39,777 nucleotides of DNA from an uncultured Clostridia bacterium (GTDB lineage: Bacteria; Bacillota; Clostridia; Oscillospirales; Oscillospiraceae). The stretch is taken from NCBI GenBank assembly GCA_946547105.1, contig CAMNOV010000010.1, positions 1 to 39,777 on the forward strand. Direction: 5' to 3'. The notes beneath the pieces were generated by a model, which had not been told where the DNA came from, made no database searches, and saw only the letters and a program-made list of their open reading frames with translations. This document shows, piece after piece, positions 24,449-32,980 of this stretch. The translations under genes and the position numbers were made by a program. Position 1 is the stretch's first letter. Every line of letters starts with the position of its first letter.

Positions 24449-25978
24449 TCAACTTCCAGCCAAAACATCGTTTTTTGTAATCCTATATAAAGAAAAGCCG
24501 CTATTCTCCATGACAAGTTTCATCGGAACATCAGTTTTTTTAATTAGCCCGCCGTCTAAGTCCTCGTGTTTATTAAGTAGATAATAGTCCGCATCACACA
24601 ACTGATGGCCGTTTATGTTTGCATGAAAGGCTAAGCGCATGGTGTTGAGATACAATGACCGTGGCTTACTAAAGCAAATAATTGCATCTTGTGGCGTGGC
24701 TTCTTGAATATAACGGTATATTTCAACCGCATCCGTCGAATAAACATCATTAATTCCAATCGTGTTCTGCCTTTTCATCAAATTAATTGATGCTATTGTC
24801 TGGCTTCTTATTGGGTAAGCCACAAGGAGCACGCCAAGGATCAGCAGTAAAACTCTTTGTGTTTTTTCGGGCATTTTACACAGCGGCAGTTTTTGCAAAA
24901 TATATTGTAGTCCATATAACGTGTTCATTACAACTATTGGCAAAACATTGATTATATAGCGCAATCCTTGTTGATAAGGAAGCAAGACATTTACAATCAT
25001 TGTTCCGATAAGCAATAATTGTAGATATAGATTTTTCGAAAACCCACCTGTAACAAAGCCAAGAACAGAAAGTGCCGCTAAAACATAACCTAAGAAATAA
25101 AAACGACCATAAATATTTCCCAAAAAGTCAATTGTCCTTGACAGATAAAAACTTGTGAATTCCAAAAAGTGTGACCCGTCAATGTCGCTGACGTTTTTGG
25201 TCGCTGGTGCAAGCCAAAAATATTCAATCAGAAAGGCAAGAAGTGCAAAAAGAATATACGGAAATACATGTAGCCCCAAATATTTGTTTGCTTTTCTTTG
25301 TCCCTTCAAAACAGCAAATCCATGACCTAGTAGTGCGATGAGACAAACCGCTAGACCATTCAGTCTTGTCTCATAAGTAAAAAGAAGTGAAATAGCAAAA
25401 CAAACAGCTAGCAAAAAGGATGGTTTTTTTAAACTAACACGCTCCGAATAGCACTCCATCAACAATAGCGTGAGCATGCAAAAAAATAGAAACACTAAAT
25501 CTGAATATAAACAATTAATAAGCCCGAGCAATTCGTAATTGAGGCAGATCATCAAGGCGCCGCAAAATGCAAGAATCGTAGAAAAACGTCGTCTGAAAAA
25601 CAAATATAGCACACTGCTCGTTAGTGCTAAGCTCAAGAGCGTCGGAATTTTATAATAGATAATTGAACTATACAGGGTCCTGTCAAAACCAACGAGTTTA
25701 TAAACTACAGCCATTTGGAGAGGATATCCCCAAGAATAAACCAATCTTTCGTTCTTGGCTTCATCCGGAAGCTCAGATGGATGATAAAAATAATTGATTT
25801 TTGCTATGTCATCAAAGCGTCCTTCCGCGATTGCGATTCCCTCATTGATATAGGCCGAGTGGTCATCTCCCCATGTATATAGTCCTTCTTCTAATCTACC
25901 TGCACCAATTACAAGAACAAAAAGAAAGAGGATTCCCGCGAGTAACCAGTCTTTCTTGCTAAACAGTTTTTTTGGCAT
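24449..25978 (-). CDS. AT-rich polytopic membrane protein, GT-C glycosyltransferase-like
   Basis: The protein has 509 residues with about 10-12 hydrophobic helices and a C-terminal soluble tail of about 100 residues. An acidic pair in the first extracytoplasmic loop (YTWGDDHSAYINEG) and the overall layout match GT-C enzymes (dolichyl- or polyprenyl-phosphate sugar dependent, ArnT/PMT-like). The acceptor and donor cannot be read from sequence. Base composition is much richer in A and T than the surrounding genes and codon choice differs (many AAA, ATT, TTA), which suggests recent transfer. ATG 25978 has AAGGAG 12 nt upstream, a long spacing. No other polysaccharide or glycosylation gene is adjacent. 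A non-enzymatic role is possible. Confidence 0.7.
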   Translation of the reverse strand: MPKKLFSKKDWLLAGILFLFVLVIGAGRLEEGLYTWGDDHSAYINEGIAIAEGRFDDIAKINYFYHPSELPDEAKNERLVYSWGYPLQMAVVYKLVGFDRTLYSSIIYYKIPTLLSLALTSSVLYLFFRRRFSTILAFCGALMICLNYELLGLINCLYSDLVFLFFCMLTLLLMECYSERVSLKKPSFLLAVCFAISLLFTYETRLNGLAVCLIALLGHGFAVLKGQRKANKYLGLHVFPYILFALLAFLIEYFWLAPATKNVSDIDGSHFLEFTSFYLSRTIDFLGNIYGRFYFLGYVLAALSVLGFVTGGFSKNLYLQLLLIGTMIVNVLLPYQQGLRYIINVLPIVVMNTLYGLQYILQKLPLCKMPEKTQRVLLLILGVLLVAYPIRSQTIASINLMKRQNTIGINDVYSTDAVEIYRYIQEATPQDAIICFSKPRSLYLNTMRLAFHANINGHQLCDADYYLLNKHEDLDGGLIKKTDVPMKLVMENSGFSLYRITKNDVLAGS

Positions 25979-26033
25979 ATTTATCCGTTACTCCTTGCTG
26001 TCTCTATCCTATTCCATAAATAGTGAAATCGCT

Positions 26034-27329
26034 TTATCCCTTCTTCGCGGCGGCCTCGGCCAGCTTGCGCGCGCGGCGGGTGAGCACTTCCTGGCTGCGC
26101 GGCTGGATGTCTCCGGCCTTCGTCAGCGCCCACTTGGTCAGCAGCGGGCCGACCAGCTCGTAGATCAGCACGGCGAAAAGCACGATGTTGCGGATCATCG
26201 GCCCGTCGCCGGGGAGCTTGGCGGCCGAGACGCACATGCCCAGGGCCACGCCCGCCTGCGGCAGCAGCGTGATGCCCAGGTAGCGGATCACGTTGTCGCT
26301 GCAGTGCACCAGGCGCGCCGATTCGCGCGCGCCGAAGTACTTGCCGGCGGAACGGGTAAGAATGTAGATCAGGCCGATCAGCACGGCGCTGCCCTTGGCG
26401 AAGACGCCGAGCTCCAGCTCCGCGCCGGAGATGACGAAGAACAGCACCATCAGCGGCGCAGACCACTTGTCCGCGCGGCTCATGATCTCCTCCGACAGGG
26501 GGCAGAGATTGCAGAAGACGCTGCCCATCATCATGCACACCAGCAGCGACGAGAAGCTGATCATCACCGGACCGGCCGGGATGCGCAGCATGGACAGGGC
26601 CACCGTGACGAACACGAAGCCGATAGTCATGGCCAGGCGGTTGGTGTTGGAGTGGAAGAGCTTTTCCAGTTCCGTCAGCGCGATGCCGGCGAGCGTGCCG
26701 AGCAGCAGCGAGCCGAGGATCTCGATCAGCGGATCGACGACGATGGAGATCAGATCCACCGCGCCCGCGCTCAGCGCCTTGGCGACGCCGAAGGACACGG
26801 CGAAGAGCACGAGACCCACCGCGTCGTCCAGGGCGACGATCGGCAGCAGCAGGTCGGTCAGCGGGCCCTTGGCCTTGTACTGGCGCACGACCATCAAGGT
26901 CGCGGCCGGAGCCGTGGCGGCGCCGATGGCGCCGAGGGTGATGGCCGCAGGGACGGAGAGCGCATGCGGCGCGGCGAGGCACACCAGCAGCAGCGCCGCA
27001 TCCACCAGCAGCGTTGCGGCCACGGCCTGCAGCACGCCGATCACCAGCGCCTGCTTGCCGGTCTCGCGCAGCTGCGAGAGGCGAAATTCATTCCCGATCG
27101 AAAAGGCGATGAAGCCCAGCGCCACCTGGGAGATAAGGCTCAGGCCCTCCAGCTCCTCCGCGCTGGCGAAGCCGAGGCCCGGAATATGAAGCGCGCCGAT
27201 GCAGCAGGGGCCGATCAGGACGCCTGCGATCAGATAAGAGGTCACGTCGGGCAGCTTGAGCTTGCCCAGCAGACGGGTCATCATCAGGCCCGCAAACATG
27301 GCAACGGATAAAGACAGCAGTTCAGACAT
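26034..27329 (-). CDS. Cation/proton antiporter (CPA2/KefB-type)
   Basis: The protein has 431 residues with about 12 membrane helices. It matches the Na+/H+ exchanger family: LKLPDVTSYLIAGVLIGP in helix 2, LGFIAFSIGNEFRL in helix 4, GAATAPAATLMVVRQY and LPIVALDDAVGLVLFA. The Asp-Asp of LDDAVG is the expected ion-binding pair. No C-terminal RCK/TrkA domain is present, unlike KefB/C, so the ion (Na+ or K+) is open. ATG 27329 has AGAAGG upstream. It exchanges cations for protons across the cytoplasmic membrane. Its own promoter lies upstream. Confidence 0.9.
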   Translation of the reverse strand: MSELLSLSVAMFAGLMMTRLLGKLKLPDVTSYLIAGVLIGPCCIGALHIPGLGFASAEELEGLSLISQVALGFIAFSIGNEFRLSQLRETGKQALVIGVLQAVAATLLVDAALLLVCLAAPHALSVPAAITLGAIGAATAPAATLMVVRQYKAKGPLTDLLLPIVALDDAVGLVLFAVSFGVAKALSAGAVDLISIVVDPLIEILGSLLLGTLAGIALTELEKLFHSNTNRLAMTIGFVFVTVALSMLRIPAGPVMISFSSLLVCMMMGSVFCNLCPLSEEIMSRADKWSAPLMVLFFVISGAELELGVFAKGSAVLIGLIYILTRSAGKYFGARESARLVHCSDNVIRYLGITLLPQAGVALGMCVSAAKLPGDGPMIRNIVLFAVLIYELVGPLLTKWALTKAGDIQPRSQEVLTRRARKLAEAAAKKG

Positions 27330-27355
27330 GGTTCAACCTTCTTTCAAACCGCGCC

Positions 27356-27384
27356 ATTATAGTCCCCCGCTCCGCATTTTGCAA
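27356..27384 (-). promoter_or_regulatory. Promoter of the antiporter gene (TTGCAA-17-TATAAT)
   Basis: -35 TTGCAA at 27379-27384, -10 TATAAT at 27356-27361, spacer 17 bp. The rest of the divergent region (27385-27469) holds a small CGGCGG/CCGCCG hairpin at 27391-27409; no clear promoter for the rightward aspartokinase gene was found. Confidence 0.7.
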
Positions 27385-27469
27385 GGGGTCCGGCGGATTT
27401 TTTCCGCCGCACGCCGGGGCGCCGGGGCTCATAGGATGGAGCAAGTTTTCGATCCGAGGAGGAGAAGCG

Positions 27470-28432
27470 ATGCTGATCATTCAGAAATTCGGCGGCAGCT
27501 CGCTGGCGGGACCCGAACGCCTGCGCCGCGCCGCTTCGATCATATCCGCCGCACGCCGCGAGGGGCACGCGGTCATCGCCGTCGTGTCCGCGATGGGAGA
27601 CACCACCGACGACCTGCTGGCGCTGGCCCACACGCTGACGCCCGATCCGCCGCCCCGGGAGCTGGACGCGCTGCTCGGCACCGGCGAGCAGCAGTCCGCC
27701 GCGCTGCTGGCCATCACGCTCGACAGCATCGGCGAGGCTGCCCGCTCCCTCTCCGGCGCGCAGGCCGGGATCTTCGCCGCCGGCGCGCACGGGGACGGGC
27801 GCATCGCGCTGCTGCTGCCGCGGCGGCTGCTGGAAACGCTGGACGAGGGACGCGTGGCCGTGGTCTGCGGCTTCCAGGGGCTCGACGCGGAGGGCGATCT
27901 GATCACGCTCGGCCGCGGCGGCTCCGACACGAGCGCCGTGGCCATCGCGGCGGCGCTGCGGGCCGACCGCTGCGAGATCTACACCGACGTGGACGGCATC
28001 TACACGGCCGATCCGCGCGTCCTGCCGGAGGCGCGATATCTGCCGGAGATCGACTATGAGGATATGCTGCGCCTGGCCGAGGCAGGCTCGCAGGTGCTGC
28101 ACGACCGCTCGGTGCGCCTGGCGATGGAGCAGGGCGTGATGGTCACGCTGCGCTCCTCCTTCACCGGCGGAGGCGGCTCGGTCGTGCGGCGTCTGGAGGA
28201 CAGCGAACGCCCGCCCTACGCCGGGCTGACGCGAAATCCCGAGGCGGGCACGCTGACCCTGGTCGGGCGCGAGGCCGGGGCCGAGGCGCTCTCCCGCCTG
28301 GTGCTGGCGCTGGCCGAAGAGGGGCTTCCCGTGCTGGGCGGCACGCTGGGCGAAGGCTTCCTGCGCGTGCAGCTGCCGGGCGAGCGGCTGGAGGAGGGCA
28401 TGCACCTCTGCCACCGCCTGTTTCTGGCATAA
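27470..28432 (+). CDS. Short aspartokinase-like protein
   Basis: The protein has 320 residues, whereas usual monofunctional aspartokinases have about 400-450 residues with two ACT domains. The kinase part is present: KFGGSSL at the start, VVSAMGDTTDDLL, GRGGSDTSAVAIAAALRAD and YTDVDGIYTADPR, which form the ATP and aspartate site. The C-terminal part after about residue 245 is only about 75 residues (GTLTLVGREAG, LPVLGG, FLRVQL), compatible with one ACT-like fold or a degenerate remnant. Aspartokinase makes aspartyl phosphate for lysine, threonine and methionine synthesis, and ACT domains normally sense the end products, so altered feedback is inferred. A GAGGAGG site lies 7 nt before ATG 27470. 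No other lysine or threonine genes are near. Confidence 0.85.
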   Translation: MLIIQKFGGSSLAGPERLRRAASIISAARREGHAVIAVVSAMGDTTDDLLALAHTLTPDPPPRELDALLGTGEQQSAALLAITLDSIGEAARSLSGAQAGIFAAGAHGDGRIALLLPRRLLETLDEGRVAVVCGFQGLDAEGDLITLGRGGSDTSAVAIAAALRADRCEIYTDVDGIYTADPRVLPEARYLPEIDYEDMLRLAEAGSQVLHDRSVRLAMEQGVMVTLRSSFTGGGGSVVRRLEDSERPPYAGLTRNPEAGTLTLVGREAGAEALSRLVLALAEEGLPVLGGTLGEGFLRVQLPGERLEEGMHLCHRLFLA

Positions 28433-28455
28433 TGCTTAAGAATCAGGCTCCCGGT

Positions 28456-28484
28456 TTGCAATGCGGCGGAGAATGTGATATGCT
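28456..28484 (+). promoter_or_regulatory. Promoter of the lipoprotein gene (TTGCAA-17-TATGCT)
   Basis: TTGCAA at 28456-28461, spacer 17 bp, TATGCT at 28479-28484. Confidence 0.6.
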
Positions 28485-28517
28485 GAGGTATATCATTTTG
28501 ACCTGACAGGAGCGCCT

Positions 28518-29435
28518 ATGAAACGAACGATCCTTGCGCTGCTGCTTCTGGCGGCCCTGCTGCTGAGCGGCTGCGGGGGCGGCCAAGCGCCCGCGGCGGA
28601 AACGCCCGCCCCGGTCACCCCACAGCCGACGCCCCGCGTGACCCCGGCCCCGACGCCGCAGCCGACGCCCACGCCGGACCCGGATGAGAGCTTTCCCTAT
28701 GACTACGCGGAGACGCTGGCCGACACGGAGGATTTCTCCCTCGCGGTGACGGCGCTGGGCGTGGACCGCGAGGACAACTGGGTCGTGCATCTGCGGCTGG
28801 AAAACCGCAGCGACGAGATCATGACCTTCCGCTTCCTCTGGCAGAGCATCAACGGGCTGGCGATCGAAGACGAGCTGGAGTACCGCGTGGCCGTCGGCGG
28901 CGTGCTGGAGCCGAGCTTCCGCATCCTGCGCGAGGAGATGGAGGCCTGGGGCTTTGCCGAGCCCGTGCAGTGGAGCTTCACGCTCAGGCTGACCTCGGCG
29001 GAATCCAACCGCGAGCCGTATTTCTTCGAGGAGCTCTCGGCCTCGCCGCTCGGCGAGCAGAACGCCGTGCGCTATGAATTCGTCCCCGGGCCGATGGACC
29101 ACGTTGTGATGGACAACGAATACGCGACCGTTTACATCACCGGCTGGGAGCCGGAGGACGGGAAGCTGAATATCGAATACGTGGCCGTGAGCCGCTGCGA
29201 CAGGCCGCTGCTGCTGGTGCTCCCGGGCGAATACGTCGCGCTCGACGGCGCCGCGTACCGCGCCGGGCTGAAGGACGGCGTCGGGCCCTATGCGACGCTG
29301 ATGGGCTATATCCCCATTGACAACTGGGGGCGGGACGACATGCCGGAATTCATCTCGCTGCGGCTGGCGCTGGCCGATCCCACCGAATGGGGCGACCCGA
29401 TCATCGAGGGCAGCGAAGCGGACTACAACAACTGA
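28518..29435 (+). CDS. Predicted lipoprotein of unknown function
   Basis: The protein has 305 residues. The signal peptide ends in the lipobox LLSGC (Cys about 19), so it should be tethered to the outer face of the membrane. A Pro/Thr/Ala-rich linker (TPAPVTPQPTPRVTPAPTPQ) covers about 25-55. The rest looks beta-rich, with two related halves (residues about 60-175 and 180-300), each with a leading beta block (FSLAVTALGVDREDNWVVHL; VVMDNEYATVYITGWEPEDG), suggesting a tandem domain. I recognise no family. ATG 28518 has AGGAG close upstream. The stop is followed at once by a terminator. Confidence 0.8.
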   Translation: MKRTILALLLLAALLLSGCGGGQAPAAETPAPVTPQPTPRVTPAPTPQPTPTPDPDESFPYDYAETLADTEDFSLAVTALGVDREDNWVVHLRLENRSDEIMTFRFLWQSINGLAIEDELEYRVAVGGVLEPSFRILREEMEAWGFAEPVQWSFTLRLTSAESNREPYFFEELSASPLGEQNAVRYEFVPGPMDHVVMDNEYATVYITGWEPEDGKLNIEYVAVSRCDRPLLLVLPGEYVALDGAAYRAGLKDGVGPYATLMGYIPIDNWGRDDMPEFISLRLALADPTEWGDPIIEGSEADYNN

Positions 29436-29468
29436 AACGACCGGGAGGCCAGGCCTCCCGGTCGTTTT
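29435..29468. terminator. Bidirectional terminator, AAACGACCGGGAGG type
   Basis: The stem arms are 29435-29450 and 29452-29467, perfect. It serves the lipoprotein gene and the convergent CPBP gene. Its outer 14 bp are the same as in the terminator at 36775-36809. Confidence 0.9.
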
Positions 29469-29493
29469 CTGTTTGTCTGCGAGCTTTCGTTTC

Positions 29494-30378
29494 TCAGGCC
29501 GCGCGCTTCTTCGCGGAAAGCCAGAGACCGACGCAGAGCGCCAGCTCCACGAGCACGGCAGGCAGCGCGCCTTCCACGCCGAAACCCGCGTCATACAGCA
29601 GGCTCCCCCGGGCGGCCTCCAGATGCAGGAACGAGCCCTCCGACACAATGCCGGAATTCGGCAGACCGAACAGGATGCTCTGCGTATAGTTCCACATCGT
29701 GTGGATCGCGATCGCCATCCACAGGCTCTCGCACCAGAGCATCACCAGGCTCAGGCCGACGCCGATCAGCACGATGCTCAGGATCGACAGCACGGTGACG
29801 CCGGGGTTGGCCAGGTGCAGCACGCCGAACAGCAGCGCGTTGGCGGCCACGGCCACCCAGACCGGGTAGCGCTCACGCAGCGCGCCGTAGATATAGCCGC
29901 GGGTGATCATTTCCTCCGCGCCGGACTGGACCGTCACGCACAGGAAGGTGACGATCAGATAGATCGGATAAAAGCGGCCGACGGAAAAATGCAGGTCGCC
30001 GTGCAGCCAGGCGGCAAGGATGCAGGTGCCGTTCATCACAAAGCCGATCAGCACGCCCAGGCCGAAATTCCGCAGGGTGTTGCCCCGGATGCCGCCGCGG
30101 CGCGCGGAGCGGAAGATCGGTTTGAGCTCCCTGTCCGCGAGCGCGACGTAGATCAGTACCAGCAGCACGATGCCGATAAACGACAGATACATCAGCGAGA
30201 AAGCCCATCTGCCCGGCATATCGGGGAACAGAAGATTCAGCGGGACGCACATCAGATCGCCCAGAAGCTGTCCGACCGTCATCAGGGCAAAGGCGATCAG
30301 CAGTACCCAGACGATAAAATGGCGCTTTTTCTTCTTTTTTGCGGGAGTTTCTTCGATTTTTACTTCTTCTTCGTTCAT
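29494..30378 (-). CDS. CPBP family intramembrane protease
   Basis: The product has 294 residues from ATG 30378, which has AAAAGGAG 7 nt upstream; the in-frame extension to 30402 is less likely. After a charged N-terminal tail (PAKKKKKRH) come about 8 helices. The three CPBP motifs are visible: motif 1 AEEMITRGYIYGAL (Glu-Glu and Arg), motif 2 FGVLHLAN and motif 3 AIHTMWNY. In this Abi/CAAX-like family the Glu and His residues form the active site. Targets are unknown; some members confer bacteriocin self-immunity. It follows the folD-like gene by 20 bp, so they likely form one transcript. Confidence 0.92.
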   Translation of the reverse strand: MNEEEVKIEETPAKKKKKRHFIVWVLLIAFALMTVGQLLGDLMCVPLNLLFPDMPGRWAFSLMYLSFIGIVLLVLIYVALADRELKPIFRSARRGGIRGNTLRNFGLGVLIGFVMNGTCILAAWLHGDLHFSVGRFYPIYLIVTFLCVTVQSGAEEMITRGYIYGALRERYPVWVAVAANALLFGVLHLANPGVTVLSILSIVLIGVGLSLVMLWCESLWMAIAIHTMWNYTQSILFGLPNSGIVSEGSFLHLEAARGSLLYDAGFGVEGALPAVLVELALCVGLWLSAKKRAA

Positions 30379-30398
30379 GTCCTTCTCCTTTTTATCTT

Positions 30399-31244
30399 TC
30401 AAATTGCGCGCTCCGCGGCCTCGACCAGATGTGCCATCAGCACCGACGGCGTGACCGCGCCGACGCCGCCGGGCACCGGGCTCACCGCCGCGGCGATCCC
30501 GGCCGCCTCTTCGGTGCGTACGTCGCCGCAGAGCTTGCCGTCCACGCTGTTGACGCCGACGTCTAGGATCACCTGGCCGGGGCGCGTGTGCTCACGGTCG
30601 ATCATCCCGGCGCGGCCGACCGCGACGATGAGGATATCCGCCTCACGGCAGACGGCGGGCAGGTCCGGGGTGCGGCTGTGGCAGAGGGTGACGGTGGCGT
30701 CGGCCTGCAGCAGGAGCTGCCCCGCCGGGCGGCCGATGACGAGGCTGCGGCCGACGACGGCGGCGCGCTTGCCCGCCGGGTCGATCCCATAGAATTTCAG
30801 CATCTCCAGGCAGGCCTGCGCCGTGCAGGGGGCAAAGGCGTCCTTTCGCCCTGCAAAGAGCGCGCCGAGCGCGCGGCAGCCCATCCCGTCCAGATCCTTT
30901 TCCGGCGCGAGCGCGTCACAGACTTTGGCGCTGTCCATGTGCTGAGGCAGCGGCCGCAGCAGCAGGCAGCCGTGGATCGAAGGATCGGCGTTCACTTCTT
31001 CGATCTTTGCGATCAGCGCCTCCTGGCCGATGTCCCGCGGCAGCGCGATGCTCTGCGCCGCGCAGCCGAGCTTTTCACAGTTGCGCAGGATGCTGCGCTC
31101 ATAGGCCATGTCGCCCGGGTCCTCGCCCAGGCGGATCACCGCGAGCCGCGGCGTGATCCCCTTTTCCGCCAGCACGGCGACGCGCCGCGCCAGATCCTCC
31201 TTGATCGCGTCCGCCACGGGGCGGCCGAGCAGCAAGTCAGCCAT
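30399..31244 (-). CDS. FolD-like protein (methylenetetrahydrofolate dehydrogenase/cyclohydrolase family), atypical active site
   Basis: The product has 281 residues from ATG 31244, which has GGAGGAGG upstream; the frame opens earlier but without a site. The fold is FolD: the catalytic N-domain, then GRSLVIGRPAGQLLLQADATVTLCHSRT (Rossmann) and PVPGGVGAVTPSVLMAHLVEAA at the end. In E. coli FolD the active site is Lys54, Gln98 and Asp121, in Y-V-x-x-K and LVQLPLP contexts. Here the corresponding stretches read AYERSILRNCEKLG, with Ile52 at the Lys position, and HGCLLLRPLP, with Leu96 at the Gln position; Asp is kept in KDLDGMG. Published work on Lys variants shows loss of cyclohydrolase, so this protein is probably not a standard bifunctional FolD. 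I do not assign the gene symbol. Confidence 0.85.
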   Translation of the reverse strand: MADLLLGRPVADAIKEDLARRVAVLAEKGITPRLAVIRLGEDPGDMAYERSILRNCEKLGCAAQSIALPRDIGQEALIAKIEEVNADPSIHGCLLLRPLPQHMDSAKVCDALAPEKDLDGMGCRALGALFAGRKDAFAPCTAQACLEMLKFYGIDPAGKRAAVVGRSLVIGRPAGQLLLQADATVTLCHSRTPDLPAVCREADILIVAVGRAGMIDREHTRPGQVILDVGVNSVDGKLCGDVRTEEAAGIAAAVSPVPGGVGAVTPSVLMAHLVEAAERAI

Positions 31245-31287
31245 AACGATTCCTCCTCCGGCCCGCGGGCCGAGCTTCGTTTTCCCC

Positions 31288-31316
31288 ACTCTATCACGGG
31301 CAGACACGAAAAGCAA
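31288..31316 (-). promoter_or_regulatory. Promoter of the folD-like/CPBP operon
   Basis: On the minus strand, TTGCTT (31311-31316), 17 bp, TAGAGT (31288-31293): two weak-to-moderate boxes with correct spacing. Confidence 0.5.
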
Positions 31317-31350
31317 GGCGGCGGGGCTGCTTTCTTTATTTAAATAGTTA

Positions 31351-31379
31351 TTTACAAGATTTTTCGGATTTGCTATAAT
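31351..31379 (+). promoter_or_regulatory. Promoter of the SPFH gene (TTTACA-17-TATAAT)
   Basis: TTTACA at 31351-31356, 17 bp, TATAAT at 31374-31379. It looks like a sigma-A promoter, not the extracytoplasmic-function type that drives the Bacillus ydj operon. Upstream is a short AT-rich stretch. Confidence 0.75.
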
Positions 31380-31442
31380 TATCGTGGTCAAATAGCATAG
31401 TCAATCCCAATGAACCTGGAAATACGGAAAGGAGAACAAACC

Positions 31443-32747
31443 ATGGGTCTTATTCAAGCAGCGCTGGGTGCGGCAGGCGGCGTTCTGGCCGACCAGTGGA
31501 AAGAGTATTTTTATTGTGAAGCCATCCCGGCCGACGTGCTGGTCACCAAGGGCATCAAGCGCAGCGGCGGCCGCTCCTCCAATACCCGGGGCAGCGACAA
31601 CATCATCTCCAACGGCTCCGTGATCGCTGTGGCTGATGGCCAGTGCATGATCATCGTGGAGCAGGGCAAGGTGGTCGATCTCTGCGCCGAGCCCGGCGAA
31701 TACACCTATGACAGCTCCAGCGAGCCCTCCCTCTTCACCGGCAATCTGGGCCAGAGCATCAAGGAAGTGTTCAAAAACATCGGCAAGCGCTTCACCTTCG
31801 GCGGCGAGGCCCCGATGGATCAGCGCGTGTACTACTTCAACACCCGCGAGCTCGTCGGCAACAAGTACGGCACGCCCTCCCCGGTGCCCTTCCGCGTGGT
31901 CGACAACAACATCGGCCTGGACGTGGACATCGCCATCCGCTGCTTCGGTGAGTACAGCTACCGCATCTCCAACCCGATCCTGTTCTACACCAATATCTGC
32001 GGCAACGTGAAGAGTGCCTACACCCGCGATCAGATCGACGGCCAGCTCAAGACCGAGCTGCTGACCGCCCTGCAGCCCGCTTTCGCCCGCATCTCCGAGA
32101 TGGGCATCCGCTACAGCGCCCTGCCCGGCCACACCCAGGAACTGGCCGACACGCTCAACGACGTGCTGAGCGCCAAGTGGCGCGATCTGCGCGGCATCGA
32201 GATCGTCTCCTTCGGCGTGTCCTCCGTCAAGGCCAGCGAGGAAGACGAGGCCATGATCAAGGAGCTGCAGCGCAACGCCGCCTTCCGCAATCCCAACATG
32301 GCGGCGGCGCACCTGGTCGGCGCGCAGGCGGCGGCCATGCAGGCGGCGGCCTCCAACGAAGGCGCCGGTGCCCCGATGGCCTTCATGGGCATGAACATGG
32401 CCGGCCAGGCCGGCGGCATCAACGCCCAGAGCCTGTATCAGATGGGCCAGCAGCAGCCCGCCGCCCCGGCGGCCGACAGCTGGACCTGCCCCACCTGCGG
32501 CAAGCCCGTCAGCGGCAACTTCTGCCCGGACTGCGGCACGAAGAAGCCCGCGGCCGACGGCTGGACCTGCCCGAGCTGCGGCACCAAGAACAAGGGCAAA
32601 TTCTGCACCGAGTGCGGCGCGAAGAAGCCCGCCGGCGTTCCCCAGTACAAGTGCGACAAGTGCGGCTGGGAGCCCGCCGACCCGACGAATCCGCCCAAGT
32701 TCTGCCCCGAGTGCGGCGATCCCTTCGATAACGGCGATATCGTCTGA
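31443..32747 (+). CDS. SPFH-domain protein with three C-terminal zinc ribbons (YdjI-like)
   Basis: The product has 434 residues from ATG 31443 with AAAGGAG 7 nt before it; the earlier in-frame ATG at 31410 lacks a site. Residues about 20-285 are the SPFH/virion-core-like domain (IPADVLVTKGIKRSGG, SVIAVADGQCMIIVEQGKVV, RISEMGIRY, LRGIEIVSFGVSSV). An Ala/Met/Gly-rich linker (about 285-350) follows. The C-terminus has three CxxC pairs of zinc ribbons: CPTCG with CPDCG, CPSCG with CTECG, CDKCG with CPECG. B. subtilis YdjI has the same layout. It resides in the ydj stress operon with YdjG and YdjH, and here the next two genes match those. A role in envelope integrity is inferred. It has no membrane anchor. 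Confidence 0.9.
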   Translation: MGLIQAALGAAGGVLADQWKEYFYCEAIPADVLVTKGIKRSGGRSSNTRGSDNIISNGSVIAVADGQCMIIVEQGKVVDLCAEPGEYTYDSSSEPSLFTGNLGQSIKEVFKNIGKRFTFGGEAPMDQRVYYFNTRELVGNKYGTPSPVPFRVVDNNIGLDVDIAIRCFGEYSYRISNPILFYTNICGNVKSAYTRDQIDGQLKTELLTALQPAFARISEMGIRYSALPGHTQELADTLNDVLSAKWRDLRGIEIVSFGVSSVKASEEDEAMIKELQRNAAFRNPNMAAAHLVGAQAAAMQAAASNEGAGAPMAFMGMNMAGQAGGINAQSLYQMGQQQPAAPAADSWTCPTCGKPVSGNFCPDCGTKKPAADGWTCPSCGTKNKGKFCTECGAKKPAGVPQYKCDKCGWEPADPTNPPKFCPECGDPFDNGDIV

Positions 32748-32753
32748 TTTCTT

Positions 32754-32933
32754 CAACGAAAACCCGCTTCGCTGGGCTTTTCGTTGATGAGGATTGCACC
32801 CTGCTGCGCGCACTCGCTTGCGGTAGACGCTCGCACACTTGCAGGGTGAGCAGTGTATTTTGCGAGGTACATGCCCCCGCAAAATACGGATTTTATTGAT
32901 TTTTCGCCGTGCGCGGCGAAAAACTCTGCGAGG
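32754..32933 (+). repeat. Multi-hairpin element, copy A
   Basis: It starts 6 bp after the SPFH stop codon. Hairpins: CAACGAAAA/TTTTCGTTG ends (32754-32786), GTATTTTGCG with CGCAAAATAC (32854-32887) and TTTTTCGCC with GGCGAAAAA (32899-32923). Copy B is in inverted orientation at 38576-38746. It contains no open frame of note. It lies within the SPFH/YdjG-like gene cluster. Confidence 0.85.
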
Positions 32934-32948
32934 CTTTGAAAACATGCG

Positions 32949-32980
32949 TCATCCATCAAGCCGGAAGGCTTGATGGATGA
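32949..32980 (+). promoter_or_regulatory. Perfect 14 bp hairpin just upstream of a ribosome binding site
   Basis: Arms 32949-32962 and 32967-32980 (TCATCCATCAAGCC) with a GGAA tetraloop. It ends 2 bp before AAAAAGGAGG (32983-32992) of the next gene. There is no T-tract, so it is not a terminator; it may be an mRNA processing or stability element. Confidence 0.6.
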
